Source of the DNA: CAYOEZ01 sp964402955
Lineage (GTDB): Bacteria > Chloroflexota > DTOL01 > DAOUCN01
Length of the DNA: 50,041 nucleotides
Assembly (NCBI GenBank): GCA_964402955.1
Contig: CAYOEZ010000007.1
Coordinates: 1 to 50,041, forward strand
Reading direction: 5' to 3'
Position numbers and translations under genes: made by a program. The notes beneath the pieces are model-generated. The model worked only from the letters and a program-made list of their open reading frames with translations. It did not search any database and was not told where the DNA came from. This document shows positions 24,928-33,345 of this stretch, one piece after another. Position 1 is the stretch's first letter; every line of letters starts with the position of its first letter.

Positions 24928-27900
24928 ATGAATATGAAAGTATCTTTACCGAACGACATTGGCCAACCTGATCGTTCTGCCCCATCCAGCCGCATCAAGA
25001 CCTATCTGCTGGTGTTGGGATTCTATCTGTTGCTTGCGGTCATCATGACGTATCCGCTCATTCTGCACATCACGACCCACGTGCCCGGCGACGGCAGGGA
25101 TGATCCGCCGTTGGTGTGGAATCTGTGGTGGGTGCGCTACGCTGTGCTGAATCTGCACACGAACCCACTCAACTGCGGCTTCATGTTCTATCCGATCGGC
25201 GTCAACCTGACTGTTTTTACGTTGACAATCCTGAACGGTTTCTTGTCAATTCCCCTGCAGATGACCGCCGGGGTTGTGCTGGCGAGCAACGTGGAGTTGT
25301 TGTTGAGCTACGCCGTAGCTGGCCTGGCCATGTTTCTGCTGGCGCTCGATGTGCTGCCGACGCGCTCTGGCCGCGACAGGTCTCTATCCTATCTGGCTGC
25401 CTTTGTGGCCGGGCTGGTCTATGCGTTTGCCCCGATCAAGATGATCTTCGCCAGTCTCGGTCAGTTTAATATGACGAGCACACAATGGCTTCCGTTATGC
25501 GTCTTATATGTCTTGCGTGCCACACGCTTGCGCAACGCCGGGCAGGATGCCCGGCCTACAGAATGGGCGCAGGTTGCCGGGCACGATGCCCGACCTACGG
25601 GATGGGCGCAGGGATTGGCGAAACGAATGTGGCGACTGGCGGCGTCTTTCTTTCCCCGTGAGGACCGGCATGGCCAACGTGATGCGCTGCTGGCGGCCCT
25701 CTTCCTGCTTCTCACTGCTTACGCTGAGTTTACCTTCGCCTCGTTTCTTGTCATCTTTATCACGGTCTACCTGCTCTATCTGCTCGCCACACAGCGCCGC
25801 CTTCTCCTGACCAGGTGCATGGTTGGGCGCGGCGCCCTGCTGGCCCTGCTGTTTCTGATCGGCCTGTGGCCGATTCTTGGCTCGATGTTGCGCGAGATGG
25901 CTGTAGAAGGCGACTATTCACTGGCCGCGGGCTGGGGTTTCGCCGACATCTTCGTCGCTGATTTGCTGGGCTTTGTTACTCCCAGCCCTCTGCACCCGAT
26001 CTTCGGCGCGTGGGCCCAAGAAGTAACACAGTCGTTCAGCTATGCCAATTTCGCAACCGTCGGGTTTGTTGTCTTATTTCTGGCGGTGGTGGGAATCGTG
26101 GCGCGCCAGCGTGTTGCTCTGGCTGGCGGCGCTGCGGCGCCGGTCACGTTCTGGGGGCTGTCGGCCCTGCTCTATGCCATCCTGTCGCTGGGGCCAGTGC
26201 TGCACATCGGTGGGCGGTGGGTGTTCGATCTGGATGGCTTGCTTGTGCGTGTGCCGCTGCCGTTTATTATACTACACTACATTCCCTTTATCAAGGCAAA
26301 CCGCTATCCCAGCCGCTTGCAAGTCCTTGTAATATTGTGTCTCGCTGTCCTCGTCGCATACGGCGTCGCGGCAATTCTGAATAGAACGCGCGTGGTCACG
26401 GAAGTCAGGGAGAAGGACGCGGACAAGAGTCATGCTTCCATTCGCGCCCGTCTGCGGCGTTTCAGCCTGAATCCGCGTGCCATTGCGCTTCTCCTGTCGG
26501 CCGCCATTTTGTTTGAGTACGTGGCGGTGCCGCTGCCGCTGTCGGACATGCGCACGCCCCAGGTGTACCAGACCATCGCTCAGGACAACGCCAACGCGCC
26601 GCTGCTGCAACTGCCGATTTCATGGCGCAACAGCTTCCAGTTTATCCCCCAGTCGTTCACCGCGCTGCCGGGGAACGTGAACACGGTGGTGATGTTCGAG
26701 CAGTTCTACCAGACGACGCATCAGGGGCCGATTGTGAGCGGCAACACCTCGCGCAACCCGGAGTTCAAGTTCACCTATTTCCTGCAGGCGCCGATTCTGC
26801 GCACGCTGATTGCGCTCGAAGAAGGTCGTCCGGTCAGCCCTGAGCAGATCGCCTACGACCGTTCGATCATGCCTGAGGCGCTGCGCTTCCTGGGCTTCAA
26901 GTACATCGTGCTGCATCCGCCAGCGGCGGGTGGGCCGGTGGAAGACTACGTGCGCGCCGTCTTCCCGGTTGAGCCGATCCCTGCCGACCCCGGTCTTTCG
27001 GCCTACCGCATCGTCTCACCACCAGCGGTTGATCGGCTGACGATTGACATGGGCAGCGACCTGAGCAACCTCTATCGTGCCGAGGGCTGGGGCGAGCCGC
27101 AGACCGACGGCCAGACCACTTTCAGATGGTCCGATCGCCAAGATGCTCGTTTGCTCATTCCTCTTGACGAACCGGCAGACCTATCACTCACTATCCGGCT
27201 CGCAGGGGAATGGTGGACCGGAGCCGTTCAGTTCCGGTTCAATGGTCAGCCCCTACCTCCGCCCGCAGATGAGAGCAAGTCCCACGGTCAGGATATCTTC
27301 TACCGGTCCATTCCGCGCTCGATGACACGTAGCGGCATCAACGAGCTAGTTGTCCACAAATACGGCCTCACAGCTCTCCCCGAGCGCCCTTGGGAACTCC
27401 CAATTCCACTTGGGAGGCCTGTTGGGCAAACTGGTGTGCACACCAGGGCCAACATCGTCGTCCACAGCGCCGGGCTGGATGCTGGCGGCGACCTGGGCTT
27501 CGCCCATATCTATGTCAACGGCAAGGATGTAATCAGCGGGCGGCGCGGCCTGAATGTGGCCGTGATCGATCCGGCAACGGGCAAGGTGGAAAGCCATGCG
27601 CTCTTCGATGTGCTGTCCGACGCCGCAGCCGATGGTAAGTTCCTGGATTTTGTTAAGGCCGTGCCCGACGGCCGCGTTGTGGCTGTCGCCGTGATGGATG
27701 ACGCATCGACCAACTTCGGGGAGGGCAGTCTGGCGGCGCTGCGCATGATTGGAGCGCAGGCCGACCTGCGCGGGCGTTTCCGCAATTCTTACGCTGCGAT
27801 CGGCGCCAAGGGCGCAACGCCCGGGCAGGCGCTGGAGCAGTGGGCGCAAGGGAAACCGGCCAGCGTTGCCGTGGGGGCGCACGTCTTCGGGCGCGGCCTG

Positions 27901-27939
27901 GGTGTTGCTGTCAGCAGCGTGACGGTTGAGCAGAAGTAG
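24928..27939 (+). CDS. Large membrane protein (GT-C-like) with C-terminal ILEI domain
   Basis: 1003 residues. Residues about 25-545 hold around twelve membrane helices with long loops; an early loop has DDPPLVWNLWW, reminiscent of the acidic loop-1 motif of GT-C transferases and of YfhO-type proteins. A soluble part follows, and the last 160 residues match the ILEI domain (FAM3, POMGNT1): IYVNGKDVISGRRGLNVAVIDPATG, FDVLSD, VPDGRVVAVAVMDDAS, AALRMIGA, FRNSYAAIGAKGA. In eukaryotes this domain binds carbohydrate, so a role in moving or presenting glycans on the cell surface is plausible. Residues about 204-229 are a tandem 13-residue repeat encoded by a REP-like element. AGGA precedes the ATG by 5 bp. 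The TAG stop lies within TAGGCCGGGCAT. Confidence 0.8.
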   Translation: MNMKVSLPNDIGQPDRSAPSSRIKTYLLVLGFYLLLAVIMTYPLILHITTHVPGDGRDDPPLVWNLWWVRYAVLNLHTNPLNCGFMFYPIGVNLTVFTLTILNGFLSIPLQMTAGVVLASNVELLLSYAVAGLAMFLLALDVLPTRSGRDRSLSYLAAFVAGLVYAFAPIKMIFASLGQFNMTSTQWLPLCVLYVLRATRLRNAGQDARPTEWAQVAGHDARPTGWAQGLAKRMWRLAASFFPREDRHGQRDALLAALFLLLTAYAEFTFASFLVIFITVYLLYLLATQRRLLLTRCMVGRGALLALLFLIGLWPILGSMLREMAVEGDYSLAAGWGFADIFVADLLGFVTPSPLHPIFGAWAQEVTQSFSYANFATVGFVVLFLAVVGIVARQRVALAGGAAAPVTFWGLSALLYAILSLGPVLHIGGRWVFDLDGLLVRVPLPFIILHYIPFIKANRYPSRLQVLVILCLAVLVAYGVAAILNRTRVVTEVREKDADKSHASIRARLRRFSLNPRAIALLLSAAILFEYVAVPLPLSDMRTPQVYQTIAQDNANAPLLQLPISWRNSFQFIPQSFTALPGNVNTVVMFEQFYQTTHQGPIVSGNTSRNPEFKFTYFLQAPILRTLIALEEGRPVSPEQIAYDRSIMPEALRFLGFKYIVLHPPAAGGPVEDYVRAVFPVEPIPADPGLSAYRIVSPPAVDRLTIDMGSDLSNLYRAEGWGEPQTDGQTTFRWSDRQDARLLIPLDEPADLSLTIRLAGEWWTGAVQFRFNGQPLPPPADESKSHGQDIFYRSIPRSMTRSGINELVVHKYGLTALPERPWELPIPLGRPVGQTGVHTRANIVVHSAGLDAGGDLGFAHIYVNGKDVISGRRGLNVAVIDPATGKVESHALFDVLSDAAADGKFLDFVKAVPDGRVVAVAVMDDASTNFGEGSLAALRMIGAQADLRGRFRNSYAAIGAKGATPGQALEQWAQGKPASVAVGAHVFGRGLGVAVSSVTVEQK
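25537..25614. repeat. Two tandem 39-bp REP-like units inside a coding region
   Basis: Units 25537-25575 and 25576-25614 each start with a hairpin (GCCGGGCA, 3 nt, TGCCCGGC in the first; TGCCCGAC in the second) and continue CCTAC..GATGGGCGCAGG. Being 39 bp long they keep the reading frame and encode two 13-residue repeats (AGQDARPTEWAQV, AGHDARPTGWAQG). Related palindromes occur in non-coding DNA at 27937, 42775 and 49873. Confidence 0.8.
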
Positions 27940-27988
27940 GCCGGGCATAATGATCTTCTACGATTTACGCTGTCACAGTCGTCCGCTA

Positions 27989-28091
27989 GGCTAAAGCCGT
28001 GCGCTACAGATACGAAGCCCTTCCGGGCTGAATCGTGGCGGAAGGATAGCCCCGCAGGGGGCTTTGTCCATGTAGCACGGCGGCTTTAGCC
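27989..28091. repeat. Dispersed palindromic element, copy A
   Basis: 103 bp with ends GGCTAAAGCC and GGCTTTAGCC in inverted orientation. Inside are GTGCGCTACA/TGTAGCAC and CGAAGCCC/GGGCTTTG arms and two internal GC-rich hairpins. A second copy with the same block order lies at 34915-35015. It fills most of the gap 27940-28110 between convergent genes. No coding capacity. Confidence 0.75.
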
Positions 28092-28110
28092 GTGGGCCTG
28101 CTTGCGCATA

Positions 28111-31100
28111 TCACGGCGCCAAGGCCTGTGTCACGCGGATGGCGTTGATCTTGGGCGCGTCGACGCGGGCGACAAACGCGATATCAAGCTTGCCGTCTGT
28201 TACTTGCACGAGGAACGAGCGATCGAAGGCTGTGTAGCGCCCGACCGTAGCGAAGATGTCAAGGTTTGAGATCACAGTCTGCCCCTCGATTTGCACATCG
28301 AACAGGCGCTGGCCGGCCTTCCAGCCATAAATCTCAGCGAACTTGAACTGCACGTTGTACGTCCCCGCTGCTACGTCGAAGCTATAACCCGTCATCCCCC
28401 AACGCTCGCTCTGGTAGAGCGTGTCATCGAGAGTGCCGGAGATGGCATAACCGGTGGCGAATATCTTGCCTCCCTGGTATCCCCAGCTCCCCGATTGATA
28501 CTGCTGATCAGCCAGCCACTGTTTGCCATCGGCGCCGGCGTAGGCATTCCCGCCACCGTTCACTCCAACGTCGTAGGTTGCACGCGCCGTCGGTGTCGCT
28601 GTGGGCGAGCCGGTAGGCTGTGTGACCGTGGCCGTGCTTGTTGCCGTAGCTGTGTTTGATGGGGTGGCCGTTACTGTCGGCCAGGGCGTCTCCGTTGGCG
28701 TTAGCGTCGCCGTCGCGGTGGCGGTCATGGTTGGCGAGGACGTCTGCGTGGGTGTGGCCGTCGCAGTCGCTGTGTCTACTGCGGTGGGCGTGACGGTTGC
28801 TGTCCCGGGCGCATCCACCGATTCGACGCCGATGGCGTTGATCTTGGGCGGGCCGTTGCGCGCCACAAAGCTGACGATCAGCTGACCGTTGCTGACGTTG
28901 GCCAGATAGAGGTAGCGCAATGCTTTATTGAGGCCGCCGGCAACCTGGCCGGGGCAGAAGTTAGCGAGCACCGTCTGGCCCTGGATGAGCACGTCGAAGA
29001 CGCGGATGCCTGGTCGAGCATCGTAGATCTCGTCGATGAGAAGCTCGACGCGGTAGGCGCCGTTCGGCAGATCGAACTTGTAGGCGCTCAAGCCCCAGCG
29101 TTCGGTCTGATAGAGGGTGGGATCCTGCGTGCCTGAGATGGCTGCGCCAGTGACGTAGGTCTGCCCGCCCACATAGCCGAAGCCGCCCGCTGTGTAGGCC
29201 TGGTCAGCCAGCCAGGTGCGGCCAAAGATGTCGACATAACGGGGGCCGCCGGCGTTGACACGGTAGGCGATCGTTCCCGCGGCTGGTTGTGTCGCTGTCG
29301 ATGTACGCGTCGCAGTCCGTGTGAGTGTCGCTGTGCTTGACGGAAGCGATGCCGGTGTATAGGTGGCGGTAGACGTCGTCGTCTGTGTCTGTGTCGCTGT
29401 GCGAGAAGGTGTTGGCGTTGCCGTGGCGCTCTGCGTTGCGGTCGCCGTGGCTGTGGCGGTCCTGGTGTTGGGCAGCGCCGTCGTCGGTGTTGACGACGGG
29501 ACGGCTGTCGCAGTCGCTGTGTCTGCTGCTGTGGGCGTGGCTGTTGATGTCACGGGCGCGTCCGGCGATTCGACGCTGATCGCGCTGATCTTGGCCGGTC
29601 CGCTGCGGGCGACAAAGTCGATGACAAGTTGGCCGTTGCTGACGTTCGCTTGATACAGATAGCGGAGGGCCTTGTTAAGGCCGCCGGCGACCTGGCCGGG
29701 GCAGAAGTTGGCGAGCACCGTCTGGCCCTGGATGCGCACGTCGAAGACGCGGATGCCCGGGCGAGCATCGTAGATTTCGTCGAAGAGCAACTCCACACGA
29801 TACGCGCCATTAGGAACGTCGAACTTGTAGGTACTCATGCCCCAGCGTTCTGTCTGGAAGAGTGGGTCATCGTCTGTGCCGTCGATGGCTGCAGTGACAG
29901 CATATGTCTGCCCGCCCACATAACCGAACCCGCCCGCGCTGTAGGCCTGGTCGGCCCGCCAGGCGCGGCCAATAGTATCGACATACTGACCGCCGCCTGC
30001 ATTGAGGCGATAGGGGCCGGCGCCCACGGGCGGCGCCGCCGGCGTCGGCGTGATGCTTGGCGTGCGGGTGGGCGTGCGCGTGCTTGTCCCTGCCGGCGAC
30101 TGAGTTGGCGTCGAGGTGGCGACCGGCGGCGCGCCGCCGCTCGAGTATTGCCAGACGCCGCCCCCTACGGTGGCGACGAACAGCGTGTGGCCGGTGGCCT
30201 CGGCGCCCGTCGACATCTCGGTTACAGATATCTGGCCCAGACCAGCGCTGATGTCGGACCAGGTCTGGCCGCGATCGCTGGAGCGGATGATGCCATTTAT
30301 GCCTCCAGCATAGACGGTACCATCCTCAGCATAGCGCGCTGAGATGGCGACCGACTTCAGACTGTAGATGGTCTTGACAAGCGACCACGACGCGCCGCCA
30401 TTGCTGGAGCGGAAGACGCCGCTGCCGGTGCAGACAAAGACAGTCTGGTCGCTGGCATAGGCGGGTGAGATGGCAATGTCACAGACGCTCAGGCTGCTCA
30501 GCCCACTGTTGATCACCTGCCAGGTGGCGCCGGCGTCGCTTGACTTGAACACCCCGCCGCCCTTGTTGGTCGCGAAGACGGTGCGGTCGCTGGCGAAGGC
30601 CGGCGACACGATGACGTGGCCGATCTGCAGCGTAGGCAGGCCGCTGTTGGCAGCTGTCCAGGAGACGCCACGGTTGGTCGAGCGGAAGATGCCGCTGCTG
30701 CTGCTGGCGGCAAAGAGCGTGCCGTCGCTCGTGTAGGCGGGGGAGAGAGCGAGCGAGACGACGTCGTAGGTGGGGATGCCCGTGTCGGCGCGCTCCCACC
30801 ATGCGCCGCCGTTTGTGCTGCGCGCCACCGTCCACGGTTCGGCCTGTGAGACAAAGATTGTCTGGTCGTTGGCAAAGTTTGGCGAGGGGCCGATGGCGCC
30901 GATCAGACCAAAGAGCAGGTGCTGGTCGAAGATGCTGTTGATGGCGCGCCAGGTCTGCCCGCCGTCCGAGCTGCCGTATAACCCCCCCCCCAGCGCCCAG
31001 GTGAAGACGGTGTGGTCGCTGGCATAGGATGGCGATGCGGCGACGCGGTCGGTGCGTGCGGCATAATAGCCGCTGCGCAGCAACTGCCACGATTGGGCGC

Positions 31101-32157
31101 GGTTCTGCGTGCGGAAGATGCCGGTGCCAAATGAGCCGGCCCAAACCGTGCCGTCTGTGGTATAGTTGGGCGAGATGGCGATGCTGATGCCGTCGGGGTT
31201 GCTGGTGAAGGGCAGCCAGCCGAACGAGGCGTGATGCACCCACACGGTCCCCCCGTCGACGCTCTTGGAGTAGCCGTACGTGAAGTTGGCAGTGTAGATC
31301 GTGTGATCGTTGGCGTAGTTGGGCGAGACGGCCAGGCCGCTGATGTCGGCCGGCTCGGCGCTGTTGCTGGGGTAGAACCAGGACTGGGCGCGGTTGGTCG
31401 TCTTATAGACGCCGCCCATCTCTGTGCCAACAAAGGCTGTGCCGTCCGTTGCATAGGCCGGGGAGAAGACGACCGAGCGCAGGTCGGCGCGGGCCAGTCC
31501 GCCGGCTGCCCACACCCAGCTTGCGCCGCCATCGTTGCTTCTGAACAACCCGCCCTGGCAGGCGGCCAGCACGGTATGGTCGTTGGCGTAGTCGGGCGAG
31601 ATGGCGATGGCCATGACGCTGGTAAGTGTCATGCCGCTGCTGGTCTGCAGCCACGTGTCGCCGCTGTTGGTGCTGCGGAAGACGCCGCGATCGTCGCTGG
31701 CGGCGAAGACCGTGCGGTCAGACGCAAACTGCGGGGAGACCGCCACGCCCCACAGGTACTGGCTAGCGAGCCCGTTGTTGAGCGCCGTCCAACTTGCTCC
31801 GCTATCATTGCTGCGGAACAGGCCGCCCCCCAGTGAGGCGGCGAAGACGGTGTGATCGCCTGCAAAAGAGGGGGAGATGGCGAATGCCCGCACGTCGGCG
31901 TTGCCCATGCCGCTGTTGCTCACGGTCCATGTCGCTCCGCGATCGCTGCTCTTGAGCACGCCGCGACCCTGGGCCGCGGCAAAGACTATTCCGTCGTTAG
32001 CAACGTTGGGCGAGGCAATGATGGCGCGGGTGATGCCGCCCTCAGGCCCACCCGTCGTCCATATGCCGTTACCGGCGCTGGCCTGAGATGCGGCCAGCGC
32101 CAGGACGGCAACCACGCCCACCGCAATGGGCAACCACCACTTCGCTCTTTTCTTCAA
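28111..32157 (-). CDS. Secreted Asp-box propeller protein with three malectin domains
   Basis: 1348 residues from a TTG at 32157; the frame is open to an ATG at 32220, but the TTG is preceded by GAGGAGG and puts the signal peptide (KKRAKWWLPIAVGVVAVLALAASQASA) at the N-terminus. The next roughly 640 residues contain about 13 Asp-box/VPS10-like repeats (S-x-D-x-G-x-T-W) alternating with ASPxYAxDHTVFAA blocks, forming one or two beta-propellers. Three malectin domains follow (YRLNAGGGQYVD..., YRVNAGGPRYVD..., YDVGVNGGGNAYAG...) separated by long Thr/Pro/Ser linkers. The first two are nearly identical at DNA level, a recent duplication. Malectin binds di-glucosides; the protein is probably a surface carbohydrate-binding factor. 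Confidence 0.85.
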   Translation of the reverse strand: MKKRAKWWLPIAVGVVAVLALAASQASAGNGIWTTGGPEGGITRAIIASPNVANDGIVFAAAQGRGVLKSSDRGATWTVSNSGMGNADVRAFAISPSFAGDHTVFAASLGGGLFRSNDSGASWTALNNGLASQYLWGVAVSPQFASDRTVFAASDDRGVFRSTNSGDTWLQTSSGMTLTSVMAIAISPDYANDHTVLAACQGGLFRSNDGGASWVWAAGGLARADLRSVVFSPAYATDGTAFVGTEMGGVYKTTNRAQSWFYPSNSAEPADISGLAVSPNYANDHTIYTANFTYGYSKSVDGGTVWVHHASFGWLPFTSNPDGISIAISPNYTTDGTVWAGSFGTGIFRTQNRAQSWQLLRSGYYAARTDRVAASPSYASDHTVFTWALGGGLYGSSDGGQTWRAINSIFDQHLLFGLIGAIGPSPNFANDQTIFVSQAEPWTVARSTNGGAWWERADTGIPTYDVVSLALSPAYTSDGTLFAASSSSGIFRSTNRGVSWTAANSGLPTLQIGHVIVSPAFASDRTVFATNKGGGVFKSSDAGATWQVINSGLSSLSVCDIAISPAYASDQTVFVCTGSGVFRSSNGGASWSLVKTIYSLKSVAISARYAEDGTVYAGGINGIIRSSDRGQTWSDISAGLGQISVTEMSTGAEATGHTLFVATVGGGVWQYSSGGAPPVATSTPTQSPAGTSTRTPTRTPSITPTPAAPPVGAGPYRLNAGGGQYVDTIGRAWRADQAYSAGGFGYVGGQTYAVTAAIDGTDDDPLFQTERWGMSTYKFDVPNGAYRVELLFDEIYDARPGIRVFDVRIQGQTVLANFCPGQVAGGLNKALRYLYQANVSNGQLVIDFVARSGPAKISAISVESPDAPVTSTATPTAADTATATAVPSSTPTTALPNTRTATATATATQSATATPTPSRTATQTQTTTSTATYTPASLPSSTATLTRTATRTSTATQPAAGTIAYRVNAGGPRYVDIFGRTWLADQAYTAGGFGYVGGQTYVTGAAISGTQDPTLYQTERWGLSAYKFDLPNGAYRVELLIDEIYDARPGIRVFDVLIQGQTVLANFCPGQVAGGLNKALRYLYLANVSNGQLIVSFVARNGPPKINAIGVESVDAPGTATVTPTAVDTATATATPTQTSSPTMTATATATLTPTETPWPTVTATPSNTATATSTATVTQPTGSPTATPTARATYDVGVNGGGNAYAGADGKQWLADQQYQSGSWGYQGGKIFATGYAISGTLDDTLYQSERWGMTGYSFDVAAGTYNVQFKFAEIYGWKAGQRLFDVQIEGQTVISNLDIFATVGRYTAFDRSFLVQVTDGKLDIAFVARVDAPKINAIRVTQALAP

Positions 32158-32460
32158 CTCTTCGCTCGCCTCCTCAGGCAGCAGGACACATCCCCTCCGG
32201 AAGGGGCGCGGATGTAACACGAAAGGAGCGCCGCCCGGCGCTATCTTGTGTATGTTATAACGTGGGCGAGGCCGCTATGGTGACGCGCTGCATCCACAAG
32301 TATAGACGGAGAGGGCGCAGGGATGTTTGGCTCTTTGAGCGCTTCTGAGAAGACTCGTGTAGGCCACAGCTCCGGCGATAGCTACTGTATGAGGAGCGGG
32401 CGCACATACGACCAGAGTGGACACAGCCAACTGACCGTCGCTGTTGTCATTATGATGTTG

Positions 32461-32490
32461 TTGACAATGTGTACACATTGGTGTTATACT
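32461..32490 (+). promoter_or_regulatory. Promoter and palindromic operator of the toxin-antitoxin operon
   Basis: TTGACA (32461-32466), 18 bp, TATACT (32485-32490). The 16-bp perfect palindrome CAATGTGTACACATTG (32465-32480) fills the spacer and touches the -35 box. Phd/YefM antitoxins repress their own promoters at such sites. The start codon follows at 32515. Confidence 0.75.
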
Positions 32491-32514
32491 GCCATCGTGA
32501 GAAAGGAGACAGAC

Positions 32515-32826
32515 ATGGCAGTACTTAAGATGTCGGTACGGGACGCCAGAGCCAATTTTGGAGACCTTCTGGCGCGCGTCTTCTACACGCGCGAACCTGT
32601 GATCATCGAAAAGAATGGGCGCGCCTTTGCCGTGGTCATCAGCGCACAAGACTATGAGGCCTTCTGGAAAGAGCGCACTAAGGCTTTTGCCGTTATCGAC
32701 GGCATCCGAGCGCGCAATAGCGACAAAGACGTCGACGAGGTTGAGCGAGACGTGACAGCAGCAGTCGAGGCTGTTCGCCAGAAGTCGTATGACAAGCGCA
32801 CCGACAAGACTTCGGGCAGTCGTTGA
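32515..32826 (+). CDS. Phd/YefM-family antitoxin
   Basis: 103 residues. The N-terminal MAVLKMSVRDARANFGDLLARVFYTREPVIIEKNGRAFAVVISAQDYEAF is the Phd/YefM DNA-binding fold; the charged C-terminal third would wrap the toxin. The ATG at 32515 has AAAGGAG 6 bp upstream and follows the promoter; the frame is open back to 32323 but those residues are not conserved. It overlaps the PIN gene by 38 bp. Confidence 0.88.
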   Translation: MAVLKMSVRDARANFGDLLARVFYTREPVIIEKNGRAFAVVISAQDYEAFWKERTKAFAVIDGIRARNSDKDVDEVERDVTAAVEAVRQKSYDKRTDKTSGSR

Positions 32827-33247
32827 CACCAACCTATTTGTCAGCGGTATCATCCTCAAACGGGGCAATCCGTTTCGTCTGCTCGAAGCCTGGCGCACAG
32901 GACTGTTCGTGCTGCTTGTTTCCGATTGGCAGCAGGCAGAACTGGAAGCGGTTGTTCGCAGACCGGAGATAGTGCGTAAGTATGGTGTGACACAGGATGA
33001 TATTGCTGGTCTCTTACGTCTGCTCGAAATGGCGGCCATACGTGTTTCAGCAGAACACGCGCTTGCGGTTCAGGTGCGCGATCCCAAGGATGAAATGATT
33101 CTCGCCAGTGCAGTGGCTGGAAACGCCGACTACCTGGTTACCGGCGATGCTAATCTTCTCTCGCTTGGCGCTGCGCCAGAATTGGGACAACTCAGAATCG
33201 TCAACGTGGTCGAGTTCATGACCGTGCTGGGGCGCTGGACAAGGTAA
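32789..33247 (+). CDS. PIN-domain toxin (ribonuclease)
   Basis: 152 residues of the putative toxin-antitoxin PIN family (COG1569 type). The acidic Mg2+ site is intact: D13 in AVVDTNLFVSG, E51 in QAELEAV, D98/D101 in RDPKDEMILASA, and D120 in DYLVTGD. It would cleave RNA when free of the antitoxin. Its start lies inside the antitoxin gene, ensuring coupled translation. A hairpin with a T-rich tail follows the stop. Confidence 0.9.
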   Translation: MTSAPTRLRAVVDTNLFVSGIILKRGNPFRLLEAWRTGLFVLLVSDWQQAELEAVVRRPEIVRKYGVTQDDIAGLLRLLEMAAIRVSAEHALAVQVRDPKDEMILASAVAGNADYLVTGDANLLSLGAAPELGQLRIVNVVEFMTVLGRWTR

Positions 33248-33278
33248 TTGCGCTGCCCTGATGCTCTTAAGGGCGCAG

Positions 33279-33318
33279 GAGCGCACGAAATGGCATGTGG
33301 TGGCCACATCGTGCGCTC
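33279..33318 (+). terminator. Terminator of the toxin-antitoxin operon
   Basis: GAGCGCACGA (33279-33288) pairs with TCGTGCGCTC (33309-33318); an inner ATGTGG/CCACA stem extends it. TATTTGTGTTT follows. It separates the toxin gene from the convergent aldolase gene. Confidence 0.65.
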
Positions 33319-33345
33319 TATTTGTGTTTCCCGCAGGATGAAACT

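Noticed and set aside
28597..29545. Repetitive GTGTCGCTGTGGC-like tracts that could suggest a repeat array
   Set aside because: They encode the Thr/Pro/Ser linkers between malectin domains in one continuous frame; spacing is irregular and there are no spacers, so this is not a CRISPR array.
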